DNA from: Sphingomicrobium sediminis
GTDB taxonomy: Bacteria > Pseudomonadota > Alphaproteobacteria > Sphingomonadales > Sphingomonadaceae
Reading direction: 5' to 3'
DNA length: 64,000 nucleotides
Assembly (NCBI RefSeq): GCF_023805295.1
Contig: NZ_JAMSHT010000001.1
Coordinates: 1,488,001 to 1,552,000, forward strand
Part shown: positions 57,395 to 64,000 of the stretch, one piece after another
How positions within the stretch are numbered: position 1 is the first letter of the stretch
How the letters are laid out: the number at the start of each line of letters is the position of its first letter
Made by a program: the position numbers and the translations under genes
The notes under the pieces: model-generated
Told to the model about the DNA's origin: nothing
Database searches by the model: none
Seen by the model: the letters and a program-made list of their open reading frames with translations, nothing else

Positions 57395-58417
57395 ATGACT
57401 GTTGAGCGTTTCAGTCGGTACTGGGCAGGCAACATCTTTGGGACGAATACTGGGCGATTCTTCCTGAAGTTCGATAGCGTTGCTTCTGATGCGCTGGAGG
57501 GCACGCTACGCTTAAACGACACAGTATACGGAATAGCTGTTTTCAAGGCCGTTGGCACGTATGCGGGTGGCACTCTCGAACTCAAATGCGAAGTCGTAGA
57601 GGCTCCAGAGAACATCGAATTTGGGGTCGTCACGGCTACGGCGAAATTGGTGGCCGACGGGTCGTTCCATGGTGAATGGACCTCTTCGTCAGGAACTGGT
57701 GGACCTCTCAGTCTCTATCCGCACTCGGGCGTAGAAATCCGAGAAGAAGGCGCCTCGCCCACGCAAACATACACTGCAACTCGCGATCTCGGGGCGCTTC
57801 GGATCACCCGTTCTGACTTGGAACGGATAGTTGGTCATCTTGAGACCAGATTCCCAGAATCACGAACCGTTGTTAGCTACATTCACGAGGGGACGGAGCG
57901 GGCGCAGTTTGTTAGCGACTTTTTGAAAAGCGATTCGTCCAATCAGGATCTGAGGTGGTTGAAGCTTTCGGTGAACACCGCCAAGGCTACGGGCCATTCT
58001 AAGGCGGTGACGATAGATCTTGGCCAGTCTTTCAATCGCGTGATGACAAACGGCACTGATGAGTCATGGGTGTTGGGCGAAGCCGAAGCATTGGCAGGAA
58101 AGCTTCGGCCCAGACTACATAAGCTCGCAAGCGCAGTAGGGAAGCATCGGGTTAATATTAACCAGCTGATATTAGTAGCTGCCGTCATTGTACTCCCGGA
58201 GCTAGAGCTTCTGGAGCGAGCAGCGTTCGCAGTTTCCGTTATAGGATTATTGCTTGCAGCTTCGGCAGCACATTCAAAGTGGATCCCCCATTTTTCAGCG
58301 GCCTTAGGCGCAAGATCAGAGGGTCTCTGGAGAAAATCTTGGCCCTCCCTACTGTCGTGGATAATCACTATCACAGCTGGTGTGGGCTCACTAATCATCT
58401 ACGACTGGCTCAGATAG
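57395..58417 (+). CDS. Atypical membrane protein, probably horizontally acquired
   Basis: A 340-residue protein unlike its neighbours in composition: TTA, ATA, AGA and AGT codons are frequent, whereas they are rare elsewhere. The N-terminal part (residues 1-120) is beta-rich (RYWAGNIFGTNTGRFFLKFD and GTLRLNDTVYGIAVFKAVG). A mid part (130-225) looks mixed alpha/beta, and the C-terminus has three hydrophobic helices (about 255-275, 278-298 and 318-338). I do not recognise a family. It is 10 bases after nrdB but is probably not part of that operon. Two strong hairpins follow. Confidence 0.7.
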   Translation: MTVERFSRYWAGNIFGTNTGRFFLKFDSVASDALEGTLRLNDTVYGIAVFKAVGTYAGGTLELKCEVVEAPENIEFGVVTATAKLVADGSFHGEWTSSSGTGGPLSLYPHSGVEIREEGASPTQTYTATRDLGALRITRSDLERIVGHLETRFPESRTVVSYIHEGTERAQFVSDFLKSDSSNQDLRWLKLSVNTAKATGHSKAVTIDLGQSFNRVMTNGTDESWVLGEAEALAGKLRPRLHKLASAVGKHRVNINQLILVAAVIVLPELELLERAAFAVSVIGLLLAASAAHSKWIPHFSAALGARSEGLWRKSWPSLLSWIITITAGVGSLIIYDWLR

Positions 58418-58427
58418 CTCGTAAGGT

Positions 58428-58453
58428 GACGGGGCAAGGCGGCTTGCCCCGTC
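58428..58453 (+). other. Perfect 11-bp hairpin after the atypical gene
   Basis: GACGGGGCAAG and CTTGCCCCGTC are perfect inverted repeats with loop GCGG. No T-run follows, so it may mark an mRNA end or be a repeat element, not a strong intrinsic terminator. Confidence 0.6.
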
Positions 58454-58507
58454 GGTCCTGTCCCGCCTTTGGCAGGCAGGCCGTCCGCCGTTCGGCATCT
58501 CTTCGAC

Positions 58508-58541
58508 GTAGCTAACGGACGCTGTGCGTCCGCTTCGCTAC
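58508..58541. repeat. Imperfect REP-like hairpin
   Basis: GTAGC-TAA-CGGACGC-TGT-GCGTCCG-CTTC-GCTAC folds as a 7-bp inner stem and a 5-bp outer stem separated by a small internal loop. Its form resembles extragenic palindromes. A second copy is not present in this window, as far as I can see. Confidence 0.5.
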
Positions 58542-58551
58542 GCTCGTTGCC

Positions 58552-58842
58552 TCACGATATAGGATCACCCTTCCTGCCTTCGGCCCGTTTCGCCGCGAAG
58601 GCATCCACGAACGCCTTGCTCTCCTTGAGGCCCGCGCCCGTATCGGTGCGCACGATCTTGATCGCTTCGATTGTCGATCCGCGGCGGATCGCGTCTTCCA
58701 TCGCCACGCGGGCGCGGTCGGATAGGGTGCCGGGTTCGCGCGGCGGGCCTTCGGCCTTGCCGAGCAGTTCATTCTCCATGCTCTTGCGGCCGAGGACGAA
58801 CCCCATGAAGCCCGCCAGCATCACCCAGAAAAATCCGTCCAT
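58552..58842 (-). CDS. Membrane-anchored L7/L12 C-terminal-like protein
   Basis: A 96-residue protein with one N-terminal membrane helix (GFFWVMLAGFMGFVLG). A linker is followed by a domain like the C-terminus of ribosomal L7/L12 (IRRGSTIEAIKIVRTDTGAG, then LKESKAFVDAF; residues 50-85), a module that in the ribosome contacts elongation factors. Here it probably binds other proteins at the membrane. The function is unknown. Confidence 0.65.
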   Translation of the reverse strand: MDGFFWVMLAGFMGFVLGRKSMENELLGKAEGPPREPGTLSDRARVAMEDAIRRGSTIEAIKIVRTDTGAGLKESKAFVDAFAAKRAEGRKGDPIS

Positions 58843-58854
58843 CTGCGCCTGTCC

Positions 58855-59685
58855 CTATTCGGCAGGCACCGCGCCTGCGGGACGCACGCTAGCCGACCCC
58901 TTGCCCGCCTGCCAGCCGAGCCAGCTCGTCGCCGCGCCGAGGATGAAGCCGAACGCCAGCATCACTGGCATCGGGATGGTCGCGGCCGCCATCACCCAGC
59001 TTTCGATGCTCCACCAGTGATAGGCACCGTACATCAGCACCATCTGCGCCGCGACGAAGGCCGCGACTACGCCCCACGCATTGCTATGCTTCTTCGCGCG
59101 CCACCACAGGACGAGGCACAAAGCCACCATCAGCGCGTCGGACACCAATATGCCGTCGAGGACATGGCCGAAATCTTCCGGCCCGCGTATCTGCAGCCCC
59201 GGGACGAACCCGTTCATCGCGCGCCCCGCCGGGCTTTCGAACAGGATGACCGGCGTCCCCAGCAGATAGGCCGAATGCACCCATACCTTCCGCCGGTATT
59301 TCATCGCGCGGTAGAACAGCACGACATAGGCCGCGACCGCGATCCACAGGCCAAGCAGGAAGCTCTCGCCGAACATCGCCGAGACCGGCCCCGGATCCGT
59401 CGCATACCCCTGCGCATTGCGTGCACCGATCGCGGTAAGACCCATGATCAGGAACGGGAACAGGTACAGGCTCGCCTGCCCCGTCGCACGGTGCAGCCCG
59501 CGCTTCTTCTTGTGGATGGTCCAGACCTGCGCCGCCACCATCAGCACCCAGACCGTCGCCACGATGCCATGCAGGTGGAACGGCCAGGGCGATGTCGTCG
59601 CCACCGACCAATAGCTCGGCCAGAAGCCCAGCAGGATAACGCCGAAACAGGCCAGCACCCACCAGTGCGCGTGACGATAAGGCAT
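58855..59685 (-). CDS. Polytopic membrane protein of unknown function
   Basis: A 276-residue protein with seven or eight membrane helices. His-rich edges (HAHWWVLACFGVILLGFWPS and SPWPFHLHGIVATVWVLMVA, then WTIHKKKRGLHRATGQ) give a pattern reminiscent of haem-binding or DUF2306-like membrane proteins. The histidines on opposite faces could bind haem, but this is only a suggestion. Confidence 0.75.
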   Translation of the reverse strand: MPYRHAHWWVLACFGVILLGFWPSYWSVATTSPWPFHLHGIVATVWVLMVAAQVWTIHKKKRGLHRATGQASLYLFPFLIMGLTAIGARNAQGYATDPGPVSAMFGESFLLGLWIAVAAYVVLFYRAMKYRRKVWVHSAYLLGTPVILFESPAGRAMNGFVPGLQIRGPEDFGHVLDGILVSDALMVALCLVLWWRAKKHSNAWGVVAAFVAAQMVLMYGAYHWWSIESWVMAAATIPMPVMLAFGFILGAATSWLGWQAGKGSASVRPAGAVPAE

Positions 59686-59880
59686 GATGTGTCTCCCCCC
59701 GAAGAAGGCACCGCAATATCACAATGTCGGCTGCCCGACTATCCTATGTTAATTTCTGTCCTACAGGCCGTTTGAGTGGTATAACACACCCGTTGATCGA
59801 ACCGCCCTCGCGGCGGGGGCCGGAAACAGGCACGCCCCACCGTTAAATTCATAAACTTATTCATGTTGGGGGAGACAAAC

Positions 59881-60381
59881 ATGCTGACCATCCTTGCCGC
59901 CCTGCTGGCCGCACAGCCCGCGCCCGATCCCATGCCGACCGGCAATGATCTGACCGCCGCCGTCGCCGAAGCGGACAGCGCCTTGTTCTGGGCCGCGTTC
60001 GAAGGCTGCGACCCCGCCGCCCTCGGCGATCTCCTGACCGAGGATTTCCGCATGGTCCACGATGTTGCCGGCCTGTCGGTCGCCAGCCGCGCCGACTTCG
60101 TCGCTGGGATGGAGCAGAATTGCGCCGGCCGCGCCGAGAGCGGCTATATGAACCGCCGCCTCCTCACCCCCGGCTCGCGCCGTGTCCAGGCGCTCGGCGA
60201 CTGGGGTGCGCTCGAGGAAGGCCATCACCAATTCTATGAGCTGCAGGCCGACGGCAGCTGGGTCATGACCGGCGGCGCGCGCTACATCCATGTCTGGCAA
60301 TGGACCGCCGACGGGCTGAAACTCACCGAGAGCATCAGCGTCGATCACGGCGCTGCGCCCGCTTATCCGCCCGCGGATTAG
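59881..60381 (+). CDS. Exported NTF2-like (DUF4440) protein
   Basis: A 166-residue precursor with a short signal (MLTILAALLAAQPAP). The DUF4440/SnoaL fold follows (VAEADSALFWAAFEGCDPAAL, then LLTEDFRMVHDVAGL and SWVMTGGARYIHVWQW). GGGGGAG precedes the ATG by seven bases, which favours it over an ATG six codons earlier. Its stop overlaps the ppk2 stop by four bases tail to tail. Confidence 0.75.
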   Translation: MLTILAALLAAQPAPDPMPTGNDLTAAVAEADSALFWAAFEGCDPAALGDLLTEDFRMVHDVAGLSVASRADFVAGMEQNCAGRAESGYMNRRLLTPGSRRVQALGDWGALEEGHHQFYELQADGSWVMTGGARYIHVWQWTADGLKLTESISVDHGAAPAYPPAD

Positions 60382-61148
60382 TCGGTCGGGAAATCAGGGA
60401 TCGGCTGGAGGCTCGTAAATTCCTCGGTCAGCGGCGCATGGCCAAGCTCGGGCCAGTCAATCTCCTCGGGCGGGACATGGGTGTCGGGCAGGCGGTCGAG
60501 CAGGTTGCGGATCAGCGTCAGGCGGCCATGCTTCTGGTCGTTATAGTCGACCACCGTCCACGGCGCATGATCGCTATGCGTCGCCGCGAACATTGTCTCC
60601 CGCGCCGCTGAATAGTCCTGATATTTGGTCCGCGCCGCAATATCGATCGGCGAAAGTTTCCAGCGCTTCAGCGGATCTTCCAGTCGCTCGGCAAAGCGCT
60701 CTTCCTGTTTCTCCTGGCTCGCCGACAGCCAATATTTGAAGAGCAGCATGCCGTCGTCGACCAGCATCTTCTCGAAGGTCGGCACCTGCTCGAGGAACTG
60801 CTCGACCTGCTCGTCGCTGGCGAACCCCATCACCTTCTCGACCCCGGCGCGATTGTACCAGCTGCGGTCGAACAGCACGATCTCCCCCGCTGCCGGCAAA
60901 TGCGGGACGTAGCGCTGGAAATACCATTGCGAGCGCTCGGTCTCGGTCGGCTTGCCCAGCGCCACGACGCGGCACTGGCGCGGATTGATATGGCGGCTGA
61001 TCGCGCGGATCGTCCCGCCCTTGCCCGCCGTGTCCCGCCCCTCGAACAGGACGCAGATACGGTGCCCCGTCGCCTTGGCCCAATGCGCCATCGCGACGAG
61101 CTCGTGGTTCAAGGGTTGGACGAGCTTTTCATAGGTCTTGCGTTTCAT
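60378..61148 (-). CDS. ppk2: Polyphosphate kinase 2 (PPK2)
   Basis: PPK2 transfers phosphate between polyphosphate and nucleotides. The 256-residue protein has Walker A FEGRDTAGKGGT (37-45), the lid RHINPRQCRVVALGKPT, Walker B IVLFDRSWYNRAG and the C-terminal YQDYSAARE and SDHAPWTVVDYNDQKHGRL segments of the one-domain type. Homology seems to continue upstream of the ATG (RFDDAAPKLRA), so an in-frame TTG at 61184 may be the true start. The frame from there lies close to the small rightward gene at 61231. Confidence 0.92.
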   Translation of the reverse strand: MKRKTYEKLVQPLNHELVAMAHWAKATGHRICVLFEGRDTAGKGGTIRAISRHINPRQCRVVALGKPTETERSQWYFQRYVPHLPAAGEIVLFDRSWYNRAGVEKVMGFASDEQVEQFLEQVPTFEKMLVDDGMLLFKYWLSASQEKQEERFAERLEDPLKRWKLSPIDIAARTKYQDYSAARETMFAATHSDHAPWTVVDYNDQKHGRLTLIRNLLDRLPDTHVPPEEIDWPELGHAPLTEEFTSLQPIPDFPTD

Positions 61149-61230
61149 GGCGCGAAGCTTGGGCGCGGCGTCATCGAAACGCAATCTCCCGCCAAGCTTC
61201 TGTTCACTTTTGCCGGCTATAAAGGGACCC

Positions 61231-61401
61231 ATGAAAAGCAGCGACGAAGCCATCCGCGCCACCATTTCGGGCATCGCCATGGGCGGTGTCGTCTATGCGC
61301 TGGTGCGCGGTGCCAAGCGCCTCGGCAAGAAGGCTCCTGCGGTCATCCTGCCGAACGAGCTCGAAGAGCCGCTCGTTGCCGCCGCCCGCCTGGTCGGCTA
61401 G
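61231..61401 (+). CDS. Small conserved-looking protein
   Basis: A 56-residue protein (ISGIAMGGVVYALVRGAKRL is a probable amphipathic or membrane helix at residues 12-33) with AGGGA upstream of its ATG. The C-terminus is LPNELEEPLVAAARLVG. No family is recognised. It starts next to the ppk2 promoter region and its stop overlaps the nuclease-like stop by four bases. Confidence 0.6.
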   Translation: MKSSDEAIRATISGIAMGGVVYALVRGAKRLGKKAPAVILPNELEEPLVAAARLVG

Positions 61402-61880
61402 CACCAGCTCGCCTGGCGGCCCTGATAGCGCCGCGCATGGCCAGCCTCGATCATCGCCGCTCCCAGATCACGCCCATCCCGCACGACCCGCCCGAGATAG
61501 CGGCCATATTGGTCGCGCTCGCGCCGCGCATCGGGAATGAAACGAAACGGCCCGGCATTGAACAATCGCTCCAACTCGTCGCGGGCGGCAAAACCCTTGG
61601 TCCGCTCCGCCGGACATTCAGGCGCCCCGATCTCCGGCGCGTCGATGCCGCTGATCCGGTAACGCTCGCCCTCCAGCCGGAAACTGTCGCCATCCGAGAC
61701 GCACGCATCGCCTGACGAAGGTCGGTCGCAGCTGACGAAAATCTTGTCGATGACGATCGCCTCGCCATCGCGCGTCACCGAGCCAAACAAGCCGGCCCGT
61801 TCAACTAGGAGGAGGATCGCCACGAGCACCGCAATGGTGCCAAGCGAGCGCGCCATGCGACGAACCGACATTGCGGGCAT
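61398..61880 (-). CDS. Membrane-anchored thermonuclease (SNase)-like protein
   Basis: A 160-residue protein with one N-terminal membrane helix (LGTIAVLVAILLLVERAGLFG) and an OB-fold of the staphylococcal nuclease type: VSDGDSFRLEGERYRISGID with the Asp residues of the metal site, then APEIGAPECPAE and YGRYLGRVV plus MIEAGHAR. The Arg and Glu positions can be matched only partly, so catalysis is uncertain. The ATG overlaps the stop of a 25-codon upstream ORF (TGATG). Confidence 0.85.
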   Translation of the reverse strand: MPAMSVRRMARSLGTIAVLVAILLLVERAGLFGSVTRDGEAIVIDKIFVSCDRPSSGDACVSDGDSFRLEGERYRISGIDAPEIGAPECPAERTKGFAARDELERLFNAGPFRFIPDARRERDQYGRYLGRVVRDGRDLGAAMIEAGHARRYQGRQASWC

Positions 61881-61957
61881 CAGATGCCGCCCGGGATACA
61901 GGAATCGTTAACCATATCCGCGTAAAGATGATCCTCGAAAGCGACGGCTTTCTTCAT
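61880..61957 (-). CDS. Possible 25-residue leader ORF before the nuclease-like gene
   Basis: MKKAVAFEDHLYADMVNDSC followed by IPGGI. AGGGA lies six bases before the ATG, and the stop shares a base with the next gene's ATG (TGATG). The arrangement suggests translational coupling. The peptide has no recognised family, so it could be chance. Confidence 0.45.
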   Translation of the reverse strand: MKKAVAFEDHLYADMVNDSCIPGGI

Positions 61958-61975
61958 GATGTTCCCTAAAGTCTC

Positions 61976-62011
61976 GGGGCCGGGCATGGTCAGATGCCTG
62001 GCCCCATTTTT
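61976..62011 (+). terminator. Rightward terminator-like hairpin with T-run
   Basis: GGGGCC-G-GGCAT and ATGCC-T-GGCCCC pair over a 6-base loop with one mismatch, followed by ATTTTT on the rightward strand. No rightward gene ends here. On the leftward strand the same hairpin lies just before the Shine-Dalgarno of the 25-residue ORF. Confidence 0.5.
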
Positions 62012-62070
62012 ATGCGCCTCGAAAGTCGCGGCGATTGACGCCATCATGACGAGAGGCCATGCGAATTGCC

Positions 62071-63072
62071 ATGCGCTTTTTCTCGGACAATGCCGCCCCC
62101 GCCTGCCCCGCCGTGATGGCTGCGCTGCAGGACGCCAACCAGCTCGATACCGCCTATGACGGCGATCAATGGTCGGCACGGATCGACGCGGCGATTTCGG
62201 ACCTGTTCGAGACCGAGGCCGTCGGCATCTGGGTCACGACCGGGACCGCCGCCAACGGACTTGCGCTTTCCGCCATGTGCCCGCCTTGGGGCAGCATACT
62301 GTGCCACCGCTTCGCCCATATCGAACAGGACGAGGCCGGCGCCCCGGGTTTCTATGCCCACGGTGCCAAGCTCACCTTGCTCGATGGACCGGGCGCCAAG
62401 GTCGCGTCTCAAGCGATCGACGATGCCATGGCCGCGATCCGCAAGGACGTGCACCAGGTCCAGCCCGCCTGCCTGTCGGTGACCAACGCGACCGAATATG
62501 GCCTCGCTTATGGCCGTAACGAGATGGCCGCGCTCGGCGAGGCGGCCAAGCGGCACAAGCTCAAATTCCATGTCGACGGCGCGCGCTTCGCCAATGCCGT
62601 CGTCTCGACCGGTTGCAGCCCTGCCGAACTCACCTGGAAGGCCGGCGTCGATGCGCTCTCCTTCGGCTTCATCAAGAATGGCGGGATGAGCGCGGAACTG
62701 CTGGTCCTGTTCGACACCGCGCTCGCCGACACGATCCGGGTCATGAAGAAGCGGGCCGGCCATCTCCAGTCCAAGGGCCGCTTCGCCGCCGCGCAGATCC
62801 TCGCCATGCTGGAAAACGAGACGTGGCTCGACAATGCCCGCGCCGCCAATATAGCCGCGACGGTGCTGGCCGAAGCCTGCGGCGAGCGGCTCGTTTATCC
62901 GGTCGAGGCCAACGAGCTGTTCGTGAAGATGACCCCCGACGAGGCCGCGGCCATTCGCGCGCAGGGCTTCGATTTCTACGACTGGGCTGCGGGTGAAGTG
63001 CGGCTCGTCACCAGCTGGGACCAGGACATGGGCGCGGTCGAAAAGCTCGCCGAGGCCATCCGCCGCCTATGA
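62071..63072 (+). CDS. Threonine aldolase / beta-eliminating lyase family protein
   Basis: A protein of about 333 residues with the PLP fold type I. MRFFSDNAAPACPAV starts the domain; GTAANGLALSAMCPP and HIEQDEAGAPGFYAHG follow. The acid in KFHVDGARFANA pairs with the PLP ring nitrogen, and the Lys in SFGFIKNGGM forms the Schiff base. Members split threonine to glycine and acetaldehyde. The start may be 62059 or 62071. It is coupled by ATGA to the EamA gene, which may export its product. Confidence 0.88.
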   Translation: MRFFSDNAAPACPAVMAALQDANQLDTAYDGDQWSARIDAAISDLFETEAVGIWVTTGTAANGLALSAMCPPWGSILCHRFAHIEQDEAGAPGFYAHGAKLTLLDGPGAKVASQAIDDAMAAIRKDVHQVQPACLSVTNATEYGLAYGRNEMAALGEAAKRHKLKFHVDGARFANAVVSTGCSPAELTWKAGVDALSFGFIKNGGMSAELLVLFDTALADTIRVMKKRAGHLQSKGRFAAAQILAMLENETWLDNARAANIAATVLAEACGERLVYPVEANELFVKMTPDEAAAIRAQGFDFYDWAAGEVRLVTSWDQDMGAVEKLAEAIRRL

Positions 63073-64000
63073 GCCTCCCGCAAGACGGCCTCCGGCAGGT
63101 CGCCCTGCCCTTCATCATCTTCACCCTGATCTGGGGATCTACCTGGATCGTCATCAAGGATCAGTTGGGCGTCGTCCCGGCACCCTGGTCAGTGACCTAT
63201 CGCTTCATCATCGCGGCTGCCGGCATGGCGCTGGTCGCGCGCTGGAAGGGCGAGAGCCTCAAGCTCCAGCCCGGCATGTTCGCCGCCGCCTGCGTCGTCG
63301 GCGTCACCCAATTCTGCTTCAACTTCAACGGCGTCTACGCCGCCGAGCAATATATCACCTCTGGCCTGGTCGCGACGGTGTTCGCGCTATTGATGCTGCC
63401 CAACGCCATCCTCGGCTGGCTGTGGCTAGGGCAGAAGCCCAATGCGCGGTTCAGCGGTGCCGGGCTGATCGCAGTCGCCGGGATCGCCTTGCTCTTCCGG
63501 CATGAACTGGCCGAACGGCCGGACCTTACGCTCACCGCGCTGATGATCGGGGTGGCCTGGACCATCTTTGCGCTCGTCGCTGCGGCGATCTCCAACGTCT
63601 ATCAGGCCACCGATCGCGCCAAGCGCTTCCCGCTTTTTGCACTGCTTGCATGGGCGATGGCGATCGGCGCTGTCTTGGACGGCGTGATCGCCTTCGCGCT
63701 GTCCGGGCCACCGGTCTTCGAATGGCGCCTCGGCTATTGGGCGGGTCTCCTGTGGCTCGCGCTTGCCGCGTCTGTCATATGCTTTTCGTTATACTATCCG
63801 GTGGTACGCCGGATCGGGCCGGGCAAGGCGGCCTATTCCTCGGCCATGGTGCCCATCATCGCCATGGCACTCTCGACCCTGTTCGAGGGTTTTCAATGGA
63901 CACCCCTGGCCATAGGTGGCGCCAGCCTCGCGCTCCTTGGCCTCATGCTGGCGCTCTGGTCGCGCCAGAAACCGCAACGCATCACCAATCCGGACGCCGG
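63069..64000 (+). CDS. EamA/DMT-family transporter (cut by window edge)
   Basis: An inner-membrane transporter of about ten helices in two EamA repeats. The first repeat begins LPFIIFTLIWGSTWIVIKDQ, the family start motif. The second shows FSLYYPVVRRIGPGKAAYSS and VPIIAMALSTLFEGF. The open frame runs past the end of the window, shortly after a basic C-terminal segment (LWSRQKPQRITNP), so only the tail is missing. ATGA overlap with the aldolase-like gene suggests joint expression; amino-acid or metabolite export is a fair guess. Confidence 0.92.
   Translation, partial: MSLPQDGLRQVALPFIIFTLIWGSTWIVIKDQLGVVPAPWSVTYRFIIAAAGMALVARWKGESLKLQPGMFAAACVVGVTQFCFNFNGVYAAEQYITSGLVATVFALLMLPNAILGWLWLGQKPNARFSGAGLIAVAGIALLFRHELAERPDLTLTALMIGVAWTIFALVAAAISNVYQATDRAKRFPLFALLAWAMAIGAVLDGVIAFALSGPPVFEWRLGYWAGLLWLALAASVICFSLYYPVVRRIGPGKAAYSSAMVPIIAMALSTLFEGFQWTPLAIGGASLALLGLMLALWSRQKPQRITNPDA

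Overview
The window is 64 kb of gene-dense, high-GC chromosome from an alphaproteobacterium, most likely a member of the Sphingomonadales. The basis is the gene order mutY / DUF721 / DsbA-like / smc and yajC-secD-secF, bamD, recN, ligA, the sdhC-sdhD-sdhA order, a ribonucleotide reductase alpha chain without an ATP cone, paired DGPF and ECF42-type genes, and many small DUF3617 and NTF2-like envelope proteins. The order-level assignment is an inference from gene content; no 16S gene is present. Both ends of the window cut genes (smc on the left, an EamA transporter on the right). Layout. 1-5 kb: smc, a DsbA-like lipoprotein and a DciA-like protein, divergent from mutY, a membrane-anchored cytochrome c and two small genes. 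5-8.5 kb: a LOG-family protein and sdhCDA, with no sdhB beside them. 8.6-11.3 kb: two tandem soluble chemoreceptors with nearly identical signalling domains. 11.4-16 kb: an SDR, a subclass B3 metallo-beta-lactamase, prmA and rlpA, facing an ECF42-type sigma factor with its DGPF partner. 16-25 kb: a long leftward block ligA, recN, bamD, secF, secD, yajC. 25.4 kb: tRNA-Pro(GGG). 26.8-28.6 kb: hslVU. 29.7-31.2 kb: a compact phage-type lysis cassette (muramidase, holin-like, overlapping Rz/Rz1-like genes) with no other phage genes nearby. 31.5-46.6 kb: a GDSL autotransporter, several lipoproteins and membrane proteins, a TetR cassette with a palindromic operator, a CIA30 protein and uvrB. 46.7-49.1 kb: four DUF3617-type lipoproteins interrupted by an HNH nuclease. 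49.2-52.2 kb: nhaA, a TerC/Alx-type gene and an alpha-carbonic anhydrase in one operon. 53.5-57.4 kb: nrdA and nrdB with a candidate NrdR box pair. 57.4-58.5 kb: one compositionally foreign gene followed by strong hairpins. 58.5-64 kb: membrane proteins, ppk2, a nuclease-fold protein, a threonine-aldolase-like enzyme and an EamA transporter. How the genes work together. Most are housekeeping: DNA repair (mutY, ligA, recN, uvrB), dNTP supply (nrdAB), protein export and outer-membrane assembly (yajC-secDF, bamD), proteolysis (hslVU) and the TCA cycle (sdh). The accessory interest lies in the stand-alone lysis cassette, the nhaA-terC-carbonic anhydrase operon, the B3 beta-lactamase, the tandem receptors and the isolated atypical gene at 57.4 kb. 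RNA-level candidates include an SD-sequestering hairpin before hslV, a hairpin abutting the LOG start codon, and a 25-codon leader ORF. Five convergent gene pairs share the same 4-base stop-codon overlap. No insertion sequence, integrase, CRISPR array, rRNA or toxin-antitoxin pair was seen, and no wholly new multi-gene system could be demonstrated.
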